A stretch of 64,000 nucleotides of DNA from Rotaria macrura (GCA_900239685.1 OENT01000088.1:167258-231257), one strand, 5' to 3'; counted from the first letter of the stretch, positions 46,127-60,161 are shown. Notes: generated by a model from the sequence alone, not told the origin. Made by a program: numbers and translations.

Positions 46127-49100
46127 TTGTAAAGAAGATGATCTACTAATTAGAATATATATGCTTCAAGAAAATGAAACGAACGACCCTTAGTAAATAG
46201 TTGCCATTATCATTTAGAATTATGTTTGGTTGCTAAGAAAACATGGTACAGAATATTTTCCGGATTATAATTTTATGTCAATTTATACGTAATAATTTTC
46301 ATTTTTATCATAATTACTTTTACAAGAAGTTGTTTTTCTTATTAATATTTGATGCCATACATATATATAATAATATAAGTATTATGATGATAGATGACGC
46401 TAACATCTCCTGTCGAAACTTTATGAATGGATAGAAAGACGATCCAATCGTATTCTTTCCGTTTGAAAGGAGAGAAAAATCGGATGTTTGTTATATTATT
46501 CAATATGATATTTAATATGACGTCTTACTTGAAAAAAAATTCTGTTATTGAGAAATAGGTGCAAAAATTTATTCTAACATTGAAATACTGTTCATTATCA
46601 ACTATGGTTATTGCAACAATGCAAATACTAGAATATTCAATTCACAAATGGTATAAAAGAATTATTATTTGTCAACGTTTTTATTAGATAAGTGAATCGA
46701 TTACAGTCCTAATTGAACAATATTTTAGCATACATATGGAATAAATTGATGAAGAAATGTGCCAAGAATTATTCATCTATTCACAGATAGTTCTTCCTGT
46801 ATTATGTTCATAGTTATTAATGAATCATTTGATTACACTTTGTGAGGACGATTACCTGTCATACCAAATGCAAGTACGACCATATCATGTTAATATGCTT
46901 AAATATATGTACTATCGTGATTCGTAAGGTTTCTCAAATAAAATATGAATGTTTTAATAAAAAAGGCCTTTGTTTGAGATATCGACTTAAATTGATTGAT
47001 CTCTTATGTATGGTTATTTGATCATCATTAGCAATACTAGCAATATGTTCCCGATATTTTTTTATTTCAAATTTAATATTGATCATTGTCGAACTACAAA
47101 TTCAACCTTATGTACATAATGAAATTCACGATATTGACTTACAATTATTCAAAATCTAGTGTGTTTTTCTTATGAATAATTTATTTAAGTACAATAAGCA
47201 TCAGGTAAATAAATACGGTGACATCTGTTTAATTTATCTGACGTAAGTTTCTCTCGTAAAAATGAAATGCCTATTGGTCGACTACTAATTATAGTGATAA
47301 TTACAGTAGAAGTAAGTTACGAACTCGTAAGCAATGCTTGTGTATAGATTTGTCTGATTAATAAAGTAAAGATCGATTGAATACTAACCGAAGTTTGTGT
47401 TCAGCAGTACAGTTAAATTTCTAAGTCAAAGTTTGAATCCAATGATGATGCTTGAATGAGTTGTAGATATGATTCTTTTGCTAACGTAAAATTATACCGA
47501 CATTAACATCTTCATTTTGCTTTTGACATGAAATATTTACATGTATTCCTATCATCATAGAAATAATTTTAATTTTGAAGAGATATTCTCAGAAAACACA
47601 GTTTACGACTATTAGGTCTAACTGTTTCACGCGTTTGTATTATACCAAAACAAGAACCAATACCGAAAGGTTCATGTCTACAAGCAGTCGAACTTTTGTA
47701 TTCACAAAGTTAGAAAATTTAGTTTTCTATTGATCCGTTCAAACATGAAATAGGGCTTCTCCTGTGTAAAGGCGCATGCATCTTTATCAAATCCTATTAA
47801 TTTCGAATAGTGAATTAGAAAAGAAAAAAACAAGTGAACTTTCTCTAGAGAATATTCTTGTTTCTGTCACGTTAAAGTTTTAGATTAAAGAATTAAAAAC
47901 TATTAGAATGTATGAATATCAACTACATTGATTATGTGAGGCTTAGACTTTGTAAGAATTAATACTCACATGTAAAAAGAAGTGTATACTGACACGAAAA
48001 AATATTGTTCTCGATGTGTATGCAACCGATGATCTTGATGAAGAAAGTTTTAGTAGAAATAAAAACTCAAGTTTCATGATGTTTACACGATTCACCTTTG
48101 TCACAATTAGTACCATGAAAGTGTATCTGTCTGATGCATCTAATACATACTTTAAAACAATATGCTCGACTTATTTTTAGTTCGAATCGATGCCAACAAA
48201 CGAATAGAATATTTTATTTCAGTCCAGATTTTTATTATGATTCATGATCCTAAATTCTGATAGTAAAAACTATTCGAACGATCTATGCAGATCATGTGTA
48301 ACATCTAGCGTTTCATCATATACAATAGAGAATCAAGTTCCAACCGAAATTTGCTTATATTCTTCGCGTAGATTTTCTATAGATTAGCACGTTTGTATGT
48401 AGTTTAGTTGAAACTTCAAAGACAATAAGTAGTTTCAACACAGAAATCAATGTAAACTCAAACTTATTGCATAGCTACAATAATACAGAATATACATGAG
48501 TAATATTTTTCAAAGATTATCAATTGATTGTAGGTCTTTAACGAAACCGATTAATCTTGTAGATTTTGAAGGAAAAAAAATGTATCCTTATTTCTAAGCA
48601 TGTATTTTCATGACTGAATTGATAATAGTCTTATTCCCAAAGATAATTACCGATGAAATTCAGTCTGCTGCGTATAGTTATTAAATCGATTTATGATTTC
48701 TCGAGTCAACTAACACATGTCTAAGATAAGAGGAGGCAAGTTTAATGTCAGATAGTTATTGATGATAGTAGCATACACGAGTAATGATTTTATTTTATGT
48801 TTTTCAGTCATATAGTGAATAATTCTTGATTAACGTGTAATATATGTGTTAGTTAAGAACAACAGTCGGAACATGTGTTTCATTAATTTGATGACGTCAG
48901 AAATTATTTTATCTATTCGGATAATGAATCATGACTTCTTCAAAGAATTAAATAAAATATTGATGACAACAAAACAACGTTTCCAGAAGTAAACATTTTT
49001 TACTAGTAGAGATTATTCCTCAAGAATAAATCTTCTTCTGGTCACATTTCAATCAGATGCAGGTCTTATCTGGCTACCGATCAAACAACATGATTACAGT

Positions 49101-50669
49101 TGAGTACTAAAATTCACGTGAACATTAAAACCGATTATTGTCAGTTAAATTTTTTAAATAGGTTTTCGTATATTCTGCATTCATCTGTTTTGACTATGTT
49201 ATCATATCTCGGTTACTATTTTGTTTCCGATTAAAATGAAGATATTGCTGGTCATTTTGTTTCTGGATCGATAGTTTGACGTCAGTAGATCACCTTCTGT
49301 TCTTCTGAAAATTTTGATATAGTAACATTTGTAGTGAGCTCGATTGATTTGAACGAGTTCATTATCAGCTGTTACCGCGACTTGTTTTTTCTGGATTTAT
49401 TAGAACTTATTAATAAGTCCCTGAGCATAGCGAGATAGATCCCGTATAGTTCCTGAGTGAATATATGATATCAGTAAGTGCATATGTGCGGGTGTAAGTG
49501 AAACTGTAAGTACATTCCTGTTAGTGAGGGTGTGAATATGCCGTTATATCATCATAATTAATAAATCCTCAATAAATAAATAAATTCAGAAAAAGAATCA
49601 AGTTCATATGCAATACTAATATATACGAATGTTTGAAATATTCATAGACAGACAAGTTAATGTAAAAATCAATTGAATGCAACCCCTTTGATTATGTGAG
49701 GTATTAACATTCAGAGCTAATTCGATTTTTAATTAAAGCATGAAGATAATCGTCTTAACAGATTTCAAACTAATTTCTTTGTCTTGGCATAGTTATGTTT
49801 CACATGATCAAATAGGAAATAAAAAACCAATTTGTCTAATATTTACATGAAAAATCCGTCTCTAAATTTAGCTAAGATATATTCCAGACGACAATATTAG
49901 TTTTCAATATAGGTAAAGTGTACCGACTGCATGCGATTCTTTTAGTTGAACTAGGTCAATCTTTCTTCTTCTTTTTTTTGTATTTTTCTTCTTTTGTTCT
50001 ATTAATCTGTTCGAAAGAGAAGTTAGATAGGAGACAATGAAAAATTGTGGTCATTATTCTTGATATATATATATATATATATATAGAACACAAAAAAAAG
50101 GAGGGAAAGAGAAAAAAGAAAATAGAGCAAGTTTTTGTTCTGGGCTCAAATTTGCTTCTTTTCTCTTGATGATGTATGTGTGTGCGTATGCGCATGTATT
50201 TGTGTGTGATGTTATATCCATTCATTGATCGTGCGCAAGTATACATATACACGACTGAACTGTTACGCGAAAAGGAATGGGAAAGAAGGAGAAGACTGCT
50301 TGTATTCTTTCTCTTCCTTTGGGTATGTATATATTTGAGCAGCTCCAAGGCCATTTTGACGTGAACAACGAACGACGAGTAAAAATGAACGGGCAAAGAA
50401 CGACAGAGAAAAGAAGAGGGAAAAAGAGAAAAGGTAATACGAACGAGCAAAGAACTCTTGCACATACACATCGATCGGGCATACTGTTCTGACTATTGTT
50501 GATCATTGGGCATCATCTCAAAAACAGAACACACGTATACACTCAACGAGATAATCACTACGACGTCTGTCATTTTCACGAAACGATGACGTGGATCGAC
50601 TAATCGACTCCATGGATTGACGATATTATATTCTGTTTATTAAATAACTATTTTTGAATAAATGAATGA
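46127..50669. other. Gene-free spacer between DNAAF1 and the Q/N-rich gene
   Basis: The divergent promoters of DNAAF1 (minus) and the next plus-strand gene should lie at the two ends. A TA microsatellite is at about 50063-50085, followed by purine-rich sequence. From about 50090 to 50500 the strands are strongly biased (AG on one, CT on the other), which creates several overlapping long ORFs of low complexity. I do not accept these as genes. The stretch may be a promoter or leader of the downstream gene. Confidence 0.4.
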
Positions 50670-53428
50670 ATGAATGAAACGTATGGGCCAAGTGACCTTG
50701 CATCAACGGCCAGGCCGTTGGTGAGTTCATTTTTATTATTTCTGGCACGTACACGTTCCCTCGAAATGGAAATCGGGAAATAAAAAATAACAACAATTAA
50801 TAATAGTAATATTATTCAGCTAGTTTTTGTTTTTATTTTTTGACATTTCATCTAAATATGGGAACGATAGAGCAGGTGACTACAGATTCGATAGGCTTCC
50901 TGTTTGTCGTGTTTTATTCTAAATAAAGATTTTTTGTTTTATACTTTTAGACGACATCGCATCCAAAAAGAAAACTTGGTGGTGTTGACGATGGTGAACA
51001 TTTTTATTCGTTTGATATCGAACATGAACAATCAGCGAAATCATTTTGCTGTCATTCACCATCATTAACCATTGATTCTAATTCTATTAATAATAATAAT
51101 AATAATAACAACAATAATAATAATATCAATAATAGTACATCAGCAAATTATCAACAAACAACAAAAATTATTCAAGAGTTTAATATTCAACAATTAACAA
51201 CAAGTGATATAACAGTTAGTTCAACAATAAATATAAAGTCGACACCGAAACAGCAAATGAAAATTTCAAATAATGACTTATTAAGTGAAGCTGATTTTCA
51301 ACGTGTCGTGCAAGACATAACACAAGCTGATCGTGATCTGTTCGATGAATTTCTAAATGGTATCAAACAAAAAACCGATGATTATTTATTTCTATCATCA
51401 TTCGATGATTTACCATTAACATATCAAGAGCAAGATTCAATTTCAAAACGACATTCATCACTATCGATGCCATCGCAGACAACTTCAATTATGTCAACAG
51501 ATAGACGAAGAAATTCAATTCCACGTGGTTCAAGTACTATACATTATAGTCCACACTCAATACCGATAGCAAATCGTCCACCGCCACCGCCACCCGCACC
51601 CCCACCACCGCCAATTCCTGCTGCACAAACATTAAAACAAATGGCTGTTCAACATCAACAAAGAGTCATGTATACTCAACAACAGCAACAACAAGGAACA
51701 TCATCCTATTCAAATTACTCATACAATACTAATAACACTTCAACAAGACCATACTATCAAGAATCACAAATTTCATCGGAAAATGAAACACATCTCAATC
51801 CTGTAAGTCAAACGTATACATATAGATGTTAAGACAATTCATTGATTTTTCGAAAGGATTGAACGAAATTATTTTCATATATATCGAACATTTCGTTGAA
51901 AAACTGTATTTTATTCAACTTGTCAAAAGAGATGAGCGATTTTTCTCGTTTACAATGAACTATTTAATTTAAAAATCGTACATAAAATCATGTTTACTAA
52001 TCTAATCTTTGTGTACCGTTATTTAAAATGGTTTCACGTGATCAAATTCAATCGAAAATCACGATTGTAAATATGCGAATTTGTATGCTTTTGACAAATA
52101 ACCCGCCCTCTATCGATTTACATCAACTGCTATCATGATTCAGAGACGATATTCTTCGTCTTGTAACTTTTTTTCCTTGATCATCTCATAATGTCACGTT
52201 TATGTTCGTCGAATCTTTCATTTAAAAGATCAAAGTTCTGTTTAAGCTTAGTTAACTTTTGTTAACAAATCATTTTTAAGAATAAGCTAGATATTGCCTT
52301 CATTTTTATTCGTTTCTAGTGATGTCTATCAATGCGTTTGAATATTTAAAATCATCTAGTTCTCGTAAGATCATAAGTCTTGTTTGAAAACTTTACAATC
52401 AAGTAATTGAAGATAGTCGAGGACGTACTACGACATGGCTTCCCTATTTTTTCATATGTTGAAGTCTTTGGTTCGAATGTTGATTGAAAGAAAAACACCT
52501 TTCTGGTATTCACTCGTCATATCAATTATATGATAATTCTTTAGAAATTGCCCATCTTTTACTTCGTCTAGTCCATTGACAGCAGCTGCTTCTTTTTTTC
52601 ATCGTTAATCTATCTTGAAGTTTTTTCCATAGTAAAAAAAAGATATGGTTCTAATAATTAGAATTCTTAAGTAGACATTTAGAATCTAATCGTGAAATGA
52701 TGGGCAACCATATTTTATGTATGCTGTTTCATTCGTCGTGATTTTTTTCACAACGGAAGGATGATGCAAAAATTAAAAATTTTTCACATGGGAAATGATG
52801 ATCGACTCGTTCATGATTACGAATTGGATTTATTGTCATAGTGATGTTCTTCAATAACTAGTTCACTGACATAAAGAATAGTAACATTGATTTCATGACA
52901 GACAATTGGTGTTGTTCAGTATTGCGATTCTGGTTGAGATGATATGACTCTTTTGAGATGTTTTTAATAGATCTTAGTCTGATAATCGGCTAGTATTTTA
53001 AATAAGTTTCTGTTCTCGTTTCAATTCAGAAAAAGAAACCGGCATTGAGCAAGTCCTACTGATTGAAATCTAAATTATAAATTTGATTAATTTAGACTTC
53101 ATACTATCAATCTATGTGTTATTCACCTGTACAACAGCAGACAACTATCGCTGGTTACAATCATCATTCTCAACAACATTCGAATATTTATGGTATTCAA
53201 AATTATTCCTATCAAAATTCATCATCTCTCTATCAACCACCAATAACACATCAGCAACCACCACCACCACCACCACCACCACCACCACAACAACAACAAC
53301 AAATATCTACATCTTCCTATTCAATCTCTAATTATTCGCCGTCAAACGGTCTTCTATCGACTGCCATAACGCTTCCGTCGTCTAATTTCTATACTCAAGA
53401 GGATAATCTTCCTATTCTTGACCTGTAA
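50670..53428 (+). CDS. Unknown Gln/Asn/Pro-rich protein
   Basis: I do not recognise the family. Three exons join in frame: 50670-50720, 50951-51802 and 53096-53428, giving 411 residues. The first exon begins MNETYGPSDLASTARPL, and the second continues TTSHPKRKLGG, a short basic patch that could be a nuclear signal. A poly-Asn tract (AAT repeats, about 51088-51132) follows. Next is a predicted helical acidic segment, ADFQRVVQDITQADRDLFDE, then a Ser/Arg-rich part (RRRNSIPRGSS). Poly-Pro (about 51580-51612) and repeated Gln/Tyr/Ser sequence come next, with ten Pro and five Gln at about 53265-53300. The end is DNLPILDL. The make-up resembles a transcriptional or RNA-related cofactor with mostly disordered sequence; that is inference only. 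The start is chosen because it keeps exons 1 and 2 in phase and follows an in-frame stop. Confidence 0.72.
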
Positions 53429-53923
53429 TATATATACATATACATAAATACATATTCTACGAACGAAACAAAATAACTATGTCAGATTGTTTTTTTGTCT
53501 GGTCAACACGTTTATGAACGAATCTCTTGAAAGACAAAGTTCAGATATTTTCCTTTAATTTTTTTTTCTTCTTGCATGCTTTTGTTTTTGCTATCTATAT
53601 CGAAAGTTCTCTCTGGCTTTTTCGTGGCATTTTTGTACCAAACAGTGATAGTTCTTTTATATCTACACTATCCTACTGTGTGCAATAGATCAACATAAGA
53701 AAACAAAAAAAATACTGAATACAGAATATGTGGCATTTATAGATAAAATAAAAACTTGTGAAAGTATGCAAGATTGATCTATCATTCGACTTTTATTCTC
53801 TGCTTTAGTTTTTGCTTCTTATGTATATTCAATAGATACATTTTAGTATTCTAAATGAAGAAATATTATTGAACTTGCTTATATGGTAATTATTATTTGT
53901 GATATTGATTTCATTATTTATTA
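53429..53923. other. 3' region / spacer before TMEM41A
   Basis: Under 500 bases between the stop of the Q/N-rich gene and the TMEM41A start. T-rich, with no coding exon. Confidence 0.45.
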
Positions 53924-56484
53924 ATGATGAGACAACAACATGATTCCGAACTTGAAATGGAATTAATTCCACGACAAACATCGATTGGTATCGATTCATC
54001 ATCTGTAATATCATCCGTACCAACACCTTCATCATCCACAAAACTACCATTTTATTTTATGAGTATGAATCAATTTGCACTTCATCTATATATATATATA
54101 TATATATATTTATGAATTTATAATTTTGTTCTTTTTTTAGAGAGTTCTGTTACTGTTTGGTTCATTCCAATCATATTTGCAACAGCCACTACTTATATGT
54201 ATATTTTGTCTACAAATGCACCGCCATTAAATAAAGCAAGTGACAGGTGAAAAAACAATTTTTTCATAACTACTAATTATTACGAACTTGTCTTTCATTT
54301 CTCTTGTCATATTCTTCGATATTGAGAAAGTTAAATCAATCCTACGTTGATAAATAATACTAGCCTCTTGTTTTAATTAGGAATGTCGAATAAATGAGTA
54401 ATACGATTTGGATTTTAGCTACATTTGGCGAATGAATTTTTTTCTCGTTCATCTATTTGGACAAGTTTTTCATATACTATTACATTTTGAGTATTTCATA
54501 CTTAGGACAAAATTCAACGCTTCACTTTAAATCCTACTGTGACTTAGTTACAAAACAGTTTTTACCGAGAAACATCATTTTTATATGTGATTCGTAAAGA
54601 AAACGAAGTCTTTTGACTGTAACAAAAAAAATGAATATAAATGGTGCAGCTTGTACAACCTTAGATTTTATATCTAAAATATTTAACTAATTGAAACTTT
54701 ACTCTTCCCTCATTACCCTCGTTCATTGGTCACTATAATGTTTCACAAACACTTGCGTATTTTTCTACTGAGTTGCACAAACTCAACTCTACTGCTCTCT
54801 CCATAATAGAACTGGTGGTATGTAAGTGCCATGTGAGGAGAGAACGAACTGTTGTAATAAAAAACTGATGAGACCCAGTTCTCTCTTATCATTTTTCAAT
54901 TAGAGAATTTTCAAAACAAAAATGATGATACACTTACTTTGTAGAGTTACGTTTTGATAATTCCTTACTTTACCACTTTTATATGAGTAGTTGTAATTTA
55001 ATTCAGTAAAATACTACGAGTAAATTTACATATTTATAGATTTTCTCTACTAGTAATACATTTCGCAATTGTGTTAAAAAGAATTCAAGTATTTTCTGTG
55101 CGTATTAGTAAAATTTTTTTTATTCTTACAAGTTTAAAAAAATTTCTGTTCGCTATTTCAAAGCTCAAACAAAGCTGATGTGTTGGTGTGCAATAGTAAA
55201 AGTATAACTTAAGGAAATCCTCAGCATCAGTGTTTGTTGATTTATCTAGATCTGTGTATCAACGCTTGACCTATGTGTAACAGGTTTATTGTCAAGTTAG
55301 TTCATTGGTTACAAGTATGATATTCTTGAACGAAGAAAAAAAGAACATGAAAATGAACAATAACAAAAAATGACAGAATGTCCGGTAAAAGAAATTCTTT
55401 TGACCGTACCGAAATACGTACGACTCATCGTTCTGGAGATGATCGCTGTTCATTCCAAGATAATGACATACATTTGTTCACTAGTAGTATTATCTATTAA
55501 CATGATTAAGGTTACAAAATGCACATGCGTTCGACATTTCACGTCCAAAAGAGTTCCACTGATAAAATTTATTTGTAAAATAGTTTTGCATTCAACATGG
55601 GAATTCCATAAAAATCTCTAGTTTATTTTCATTCTTCATTTAGAGCCTCTCTTCATTTTCCACGAAGTATTGAAGCTTTAAAAAATTTATCTAATACCTT
55701 ACAGCATTACCGTGATGATCATTTAGCTTATCTTTTATTACTCTATGGTTCTGCTTATTTATACAAGCAATCATTTTCACTACCAGGTTCAGCTGTTCTG
55801 GTATAGTTGTTGAATTTAGTGATTTGAATCTAAATGAATTTTAAAAAAACTGTATATTCTAGAATTTACTCGGTGGTGCCTTATTTGGCACATGGTTGGG
55901 GTTTCCACTTTGTTGTTTACTAACAGCTGTTGGTGCTAGCTTCTGTTATTTAATTGTTTCTCATTTTGCTCGTCATTTAGTTGTGCAATGTTGCCACAAA
56001 AAGATACTTCTATTACAAAAAAAAGTAAAAACTTCTTGCAACCTATGGAAAAAAACAAATGAATATCGAATAATTTCTTTTTCTTTGTTCACTAATGAAA
56101 AAAATAGGTTGAAGCTGGCCGAGACAATCTCTTTTTCGCCTTACTTTTTATGCGAATGGTACCGATGAGTCCAAATTCACTCATAACAATTACATGCCCG
56201 TTGTTAAATGTACCGAAAAAAATATTTTTCTTCTCAATTTTATTTGGTAAGTCGACAAGAGTAAAATTATAAGCCAACAGAAATTCTATTTTCGTTATTT
56301 AGGCATGGCTCCATATACTTTTATAAGTGTACAAACTGGTTCATTCCTTTCACAATTAAATAGTTTCGATGATCTTTTCTCACGCAAAACATTGCTTACG
56401 CTTGGTCTTATAGCTACAGTAGCTGGTTGCACTGGTTTTATTGTAGTACGTGTACGACAGAAACTTACACCAACAGTAATGTGA
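53924..56484 (+). CDS. TMEM41A: TMEM41A-type VTT-domain membrane protein
   Basis: TMEM41 proteins are ER multi-pass members of the VTT/DedA family; the relatives TMEM41B and VMP1 scramble phospholipids. Six exons join in frame: 53924-54062, 54141-54246, 55644-55800, 55863-56024, 56108-56246 and 56303-56484, giving 294 residues. A Ser-rich cytosolic N-terminus precedes the first span (VTVWFIPIIFATATTYMYIL). The VTT core has AYLYKQSFSLPGSAVLNLLG, then GALFGTWLGFPLCC and LFMRMVPMSPNSLI, the conserved Arg-x-Phe/Val-Pro motif. It ends with TFISVQTGSFLSQL and a last hydrophobic segment. The match to TMEM41A is better than to TMEM41B by the re-entrant helix and the LLQKKVEAGRDNLFF stretch. Intron 2 is 1.4 kb. 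AATAAA lies near 56546. Confidence 0.9.
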
Positions 56485-56973
56485 TACACATCTAAATCAT
56501 GTCAAAACATTTCTAGTCTCATTTTCTTTCTTTTTTTTTACCATAAATAAATATATAGACGAATTACGAAATCAAGAGAAAAAGATCCTTTCATTTGTGC
56601 AATATGTGACTTAGTTATTTCATTTTATTTACAAATAACACAAGATAAATAACAATATTTATGTAGCGTTCCAATAGCGTTATTATAATCGGTTTTTATT
56701 CAGTTGGACACGGACGATTGCGTTGCACTGCATTTTGTAGAAACACGCACATTTCGAATATTTTCTTTCTTCCTACATACATCCCGCTGTTTGTCCTTGT
56801 TTTGTTACACATGTATTATTTTGCATTTCGATATTATGAATACATTGAGAAAAATTTTTTTCTTTTGCATGTTATATTCTTCGTTTGTTNTTTAGGATGT
56901 TCCATGGACAAATCCTTTTACTCATGATAGAAGTGTAAACATACTCTTTTTTCATTAACGAATAATCTCGCCA
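56485..56973. other. Spacer between TMEM41A and the decapeptide-repeat gene
   Basis: No coding exon. One ambiguous base (N) is present at 56890, just before TTTAG, an acceptor-like site, so the next gene may have a spliced leader exon. Confidence 0.4.
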
Positions 56974-58830
56974 ATGAGTGCAGTGCTTCAACGCGTCAAA
57001 AGTGTATTTAAGAGGAATAAAGAGTGAGTAATAACTCAAGGCTATCATGTAATACATAATATACTGTTTGAAAAAATTCAACGATCTGTTTTAGTAATAC
57101 CGAATCATATGCTGGCTCACATATGAGTGTTAATGGAAATCTACGTGGATCAGATACCATTAAAAAACCAGAATATCCATCAGTAAGACAAACAGAATCG
57201 ACATTTATGTCTTTTATTGAGATTTAATGATTTTATTTCAAGGACGAAGATGATAGAAGTGAAGATATGAAGAGTGTGTTGAAATACAATAATGAAAGAG
57301 AAAATCGGTCGAGAGGACAAGTATTACGATTATTATTGAAAATTATGATTTTGGTTATCAGTTTCATTCTATTTTTCCTAGGAAAAAGGTAATAATCGAC
57401 AACCAGAGCCATTTGGGAATAGTCCCATTCTTCTACACAATAAACCAGATTCTTCTAACCCTGGTTATCGAGGTACATCTGGAGGTTTTCAACTCAGTTC
57501 TGCCACGAATAATGGTCCCAAAAATAATATGAATGTTTCATCTAACACCAACACTGGCCCGGCTCCAAATCCTACGTATCAAAGAGGCTTGCCATTCGTA
57601 TCAAACTTTGCAAATCCACCTTTAAACAATGTCACGCCGATGCCCACAAGTAATATTCAAACTGCATTCAATACTTTGCCTTCGGAAACGAAACCCAATC
57701 CAACGAATTTTCCATCCTTGAATAATCCTCCAACGTTGTTCACTGCTGTTTCTACTCCTACTCCTACTCCTATACCGCAAATACCTCCAGCTCCACCATC
57801 TCTCGGAGGTTTTCCGCCTGGTATGAATATAGGTCAAGCACCAAAGCCAACTGCAACGTATAATACAGTACCAAAGCCAACTGCAACGTATAATACAGTA
57901 CCAAAGCCAACTGCAACGTATAATACAGTACCAAAGCCAACTGCAACGTATAATACAGCATCTGCTCTCAACACACTTCTTACTGGTCAGAATAGTAATC
58001 GAGCATCAGTAATTTCAAGAACAAGCAATCCACTAGCGTTTCAACCTCATTTTCCATCGGAAAGGAGTTTACCAGCATTGACATTTACAAGAGAACATCC
58101 TTCCGCGTTCAATTCAAAAAAAATAATAAAGAATAAACGAGGATCTTCAAAAAAACATATACCTGCATTTTCTAATCATTCAAATGATAATGATGATGAT
58201 GATGATGATGATGACGATGATGATAACGATCCCGATGCTGATGCTGATAATGTATCTCGTTTAGAACTCGATTATCCTATTGAAAATGTTCTTATCGATG
58301 CTAATATTCCTTCAAATATGGCTATTAAAATAAATGAAGCCGTCGAAAGAGATCGTCTCGGTAAAGCTTATCATATCCATCGTTATACATTTGAACCAGC
58401 AATGCAAAAACTAAACCTCGGTAACAATGAACGTATTCATCGTCGTTTAGCTGAAAATTCCCATAAGGGTGGTACTCGATACGTACGTGAAGTTGATAGA
58501 CACGATCAAAATCCATTGTTTAATCATGTGATTCATCCTCGAAAATCTCGTAAACAACATCGACGACATCATCATCCGGTGGCTGATGTACCATACAATC
58601 AATACGTCGATCAAATGAGGAATAGACCAGACAACATTGTTGTTCAAGCTGAAAATTTCCAGAATTTACAAGAAATTCTCAGTCAATATTTCTCTAATAA
58701 TCAAGCAATACAGACACAACAATCGATTAATCCTCTTCCTCCTCCTTCATTAAATATGGGCAGTGGTGCCGAGCCATATGTTTATTATACAGCACGTGCG
58801 TTGGCCAATGATCCCATGCGAATATATTAG
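56974..58830 (+). CDS. Unknown low-complexity protein with perfect decapeptide repeats
   Basis: I do not recognise the family. Four exons join in frame: 56974-57023, 57095-57182, 57243-57320 and 57382-58830, giving 554 residues. The start MSAVLQRVKSVFKRNKD is followed by a polar, Asn/Pro/Ser-rich N-terminal half. This includes four tandem decapeptides PKPTATYNTV, encoded by almost identical 30-base units. Then come a basic patch (KKIIKNKRGSSKKH), a poly-Asp tract at about 58190-58240, and a more structured C-terminal part: RLELDYPIENVLIDANIP, AMQKLNLGNNERIHRRLAEN and YNQYVDQMRNRPDNIVVQAE. A His/Arg cluster RKSRKQHRRHHHP lies between them. No signal peptide or membrane span is seen. The start is chosen by phase and by its ATG just upstream of a good donor. 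Confidence 0.75.
57841..57960 (+). repeat. Four tandem 30-bp repeats (coding)
   Basis: Four consecutive copies of a 30-base unit starting CCAAAGCCAACTGCAACG encode PKPTATYNTV. The first three are identical and the fourth differs at one base (GTA to GCA). Confidence 0.97.
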
Positions 58831-60161
58831 AGCGAAATCACTGAGAAAAATCGATTATTTTTGAATAAATAAAACTAATTCTTTTTCTCCACTATGAATA
58901 TAATGTTCGAAAAAGAACAGCTTAACTTTGTTGAGTATAAAGCTCATCATCGTATAGGATAGTTCCATTTAATGTCATCCGACATAACTCAATTCGTAGA
59001 ATTCGGATTTATAATTAACAAAAACAAGATCAATATACATTGGCATAGAATCTTTCGGATGAAATATTATTTATAAAAGGGAATAACAAAACTATATGAT
59101 CATCTACTTACGTATTGCTAATCAAATGCATAATTGTAGCAATGCTTTTTCTATGTTTTTACTAGTGAAGAAATTATTCTACAACATCACTAGTAAATGA
59201 TGTATATACATATCAATACACATGCAATATACAACTCAAAAAGCAATAATCACATTGTGTTCTAAAATCTAATTTTGTGAATTCAATGTTGAGCTATATA
59301 AATTTTGTTTTGATTTGACGGAAACCAAATCTAAACAACTTATAAATCCAAGTTCATGCAAAAAATGCCATTTCTTCGTGTGTATATTCGTTCACGACAA
59401 TATGTAAATTTAGTGTGAAATTACTTCATTCACGTTTCGAGGTTGCATGAAAAATTAATCATTAGAAAAACCTCACATCATTGGTGAAAATTGATGTCAA
59501 CAGATAGAGTACATGTGATTTGATGCTAAACAAATGATCTAGTTATTGTTTTTTCTTTCTTGTAGACAGTAAGATTTACATAGGATGCACAGTACTCCGA
59601 CTGATATAAGACACCTTTTGATATGTTCAGATCTCTTTTTCTCGTAAAAAGTGTTTTTACTTTACAGAATCTATACGAATCTCACGGAGTATCATGCTTT
59701 AAAATAAAAAGAACAATATCCAATGTTAAGAATGAGAGAGAGCGATAGTTTAGTTGTTCGTTTATTTTAAAACCTTTTTGTTGCATAGCTTGATGATTCT
59801 CCTTTTCATAGCGCACAAATCACTCACAGTGACAGTCTTATTTTCCCATGAGTGCTCTAAATGAATGAAAATAGAACAAGAAAATTTTGTCAATGATCTA
59901 GATAGTTCCTTTGGATAAAGTCATTCTATCGAAAAATGATTCAATGACATGATTTTATTCTTTGTATACTTCCGTAAAAACATATGATCTTTAGCGACGA
60001 GCGCCATCTACGACGATTTTTTCACATATCTGATTTGTTTATTTGATAAAACAAATCAAATAAGATTTTTCTCATAATTTTCCATTCAATTCATTCAATT
60101 TCAGTATTCCAATATAAAAAACAACATTTAGATCGATTATTTCAATAAAATCAAATAAATT
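58831..60161. other. Spacer upstream of ORC2
   Basis: No coding exon seen. An AATAAA at about 58864 is a likely polyadenylation signal for the preceding gene. The right end contains the ORC2 promoter and leader. Confidence 0.45.

Noticed and set aside
49956..50506. Long overlapping ORFs on both strands (up to 171 residues)
   Set aside because: They arise from strand-biased purine/pyrimidine low-complexity DNA; the translations are Ser/Phe/Lys-rich without domains and overlap each other in several frames.
55370..55621. 83-residue ORF inside TMEM41A intron 2
   Set aside because: It lies on the sense strand of an intron, has no domain, and ends just before the exon acceptor at 55643; likely chance.
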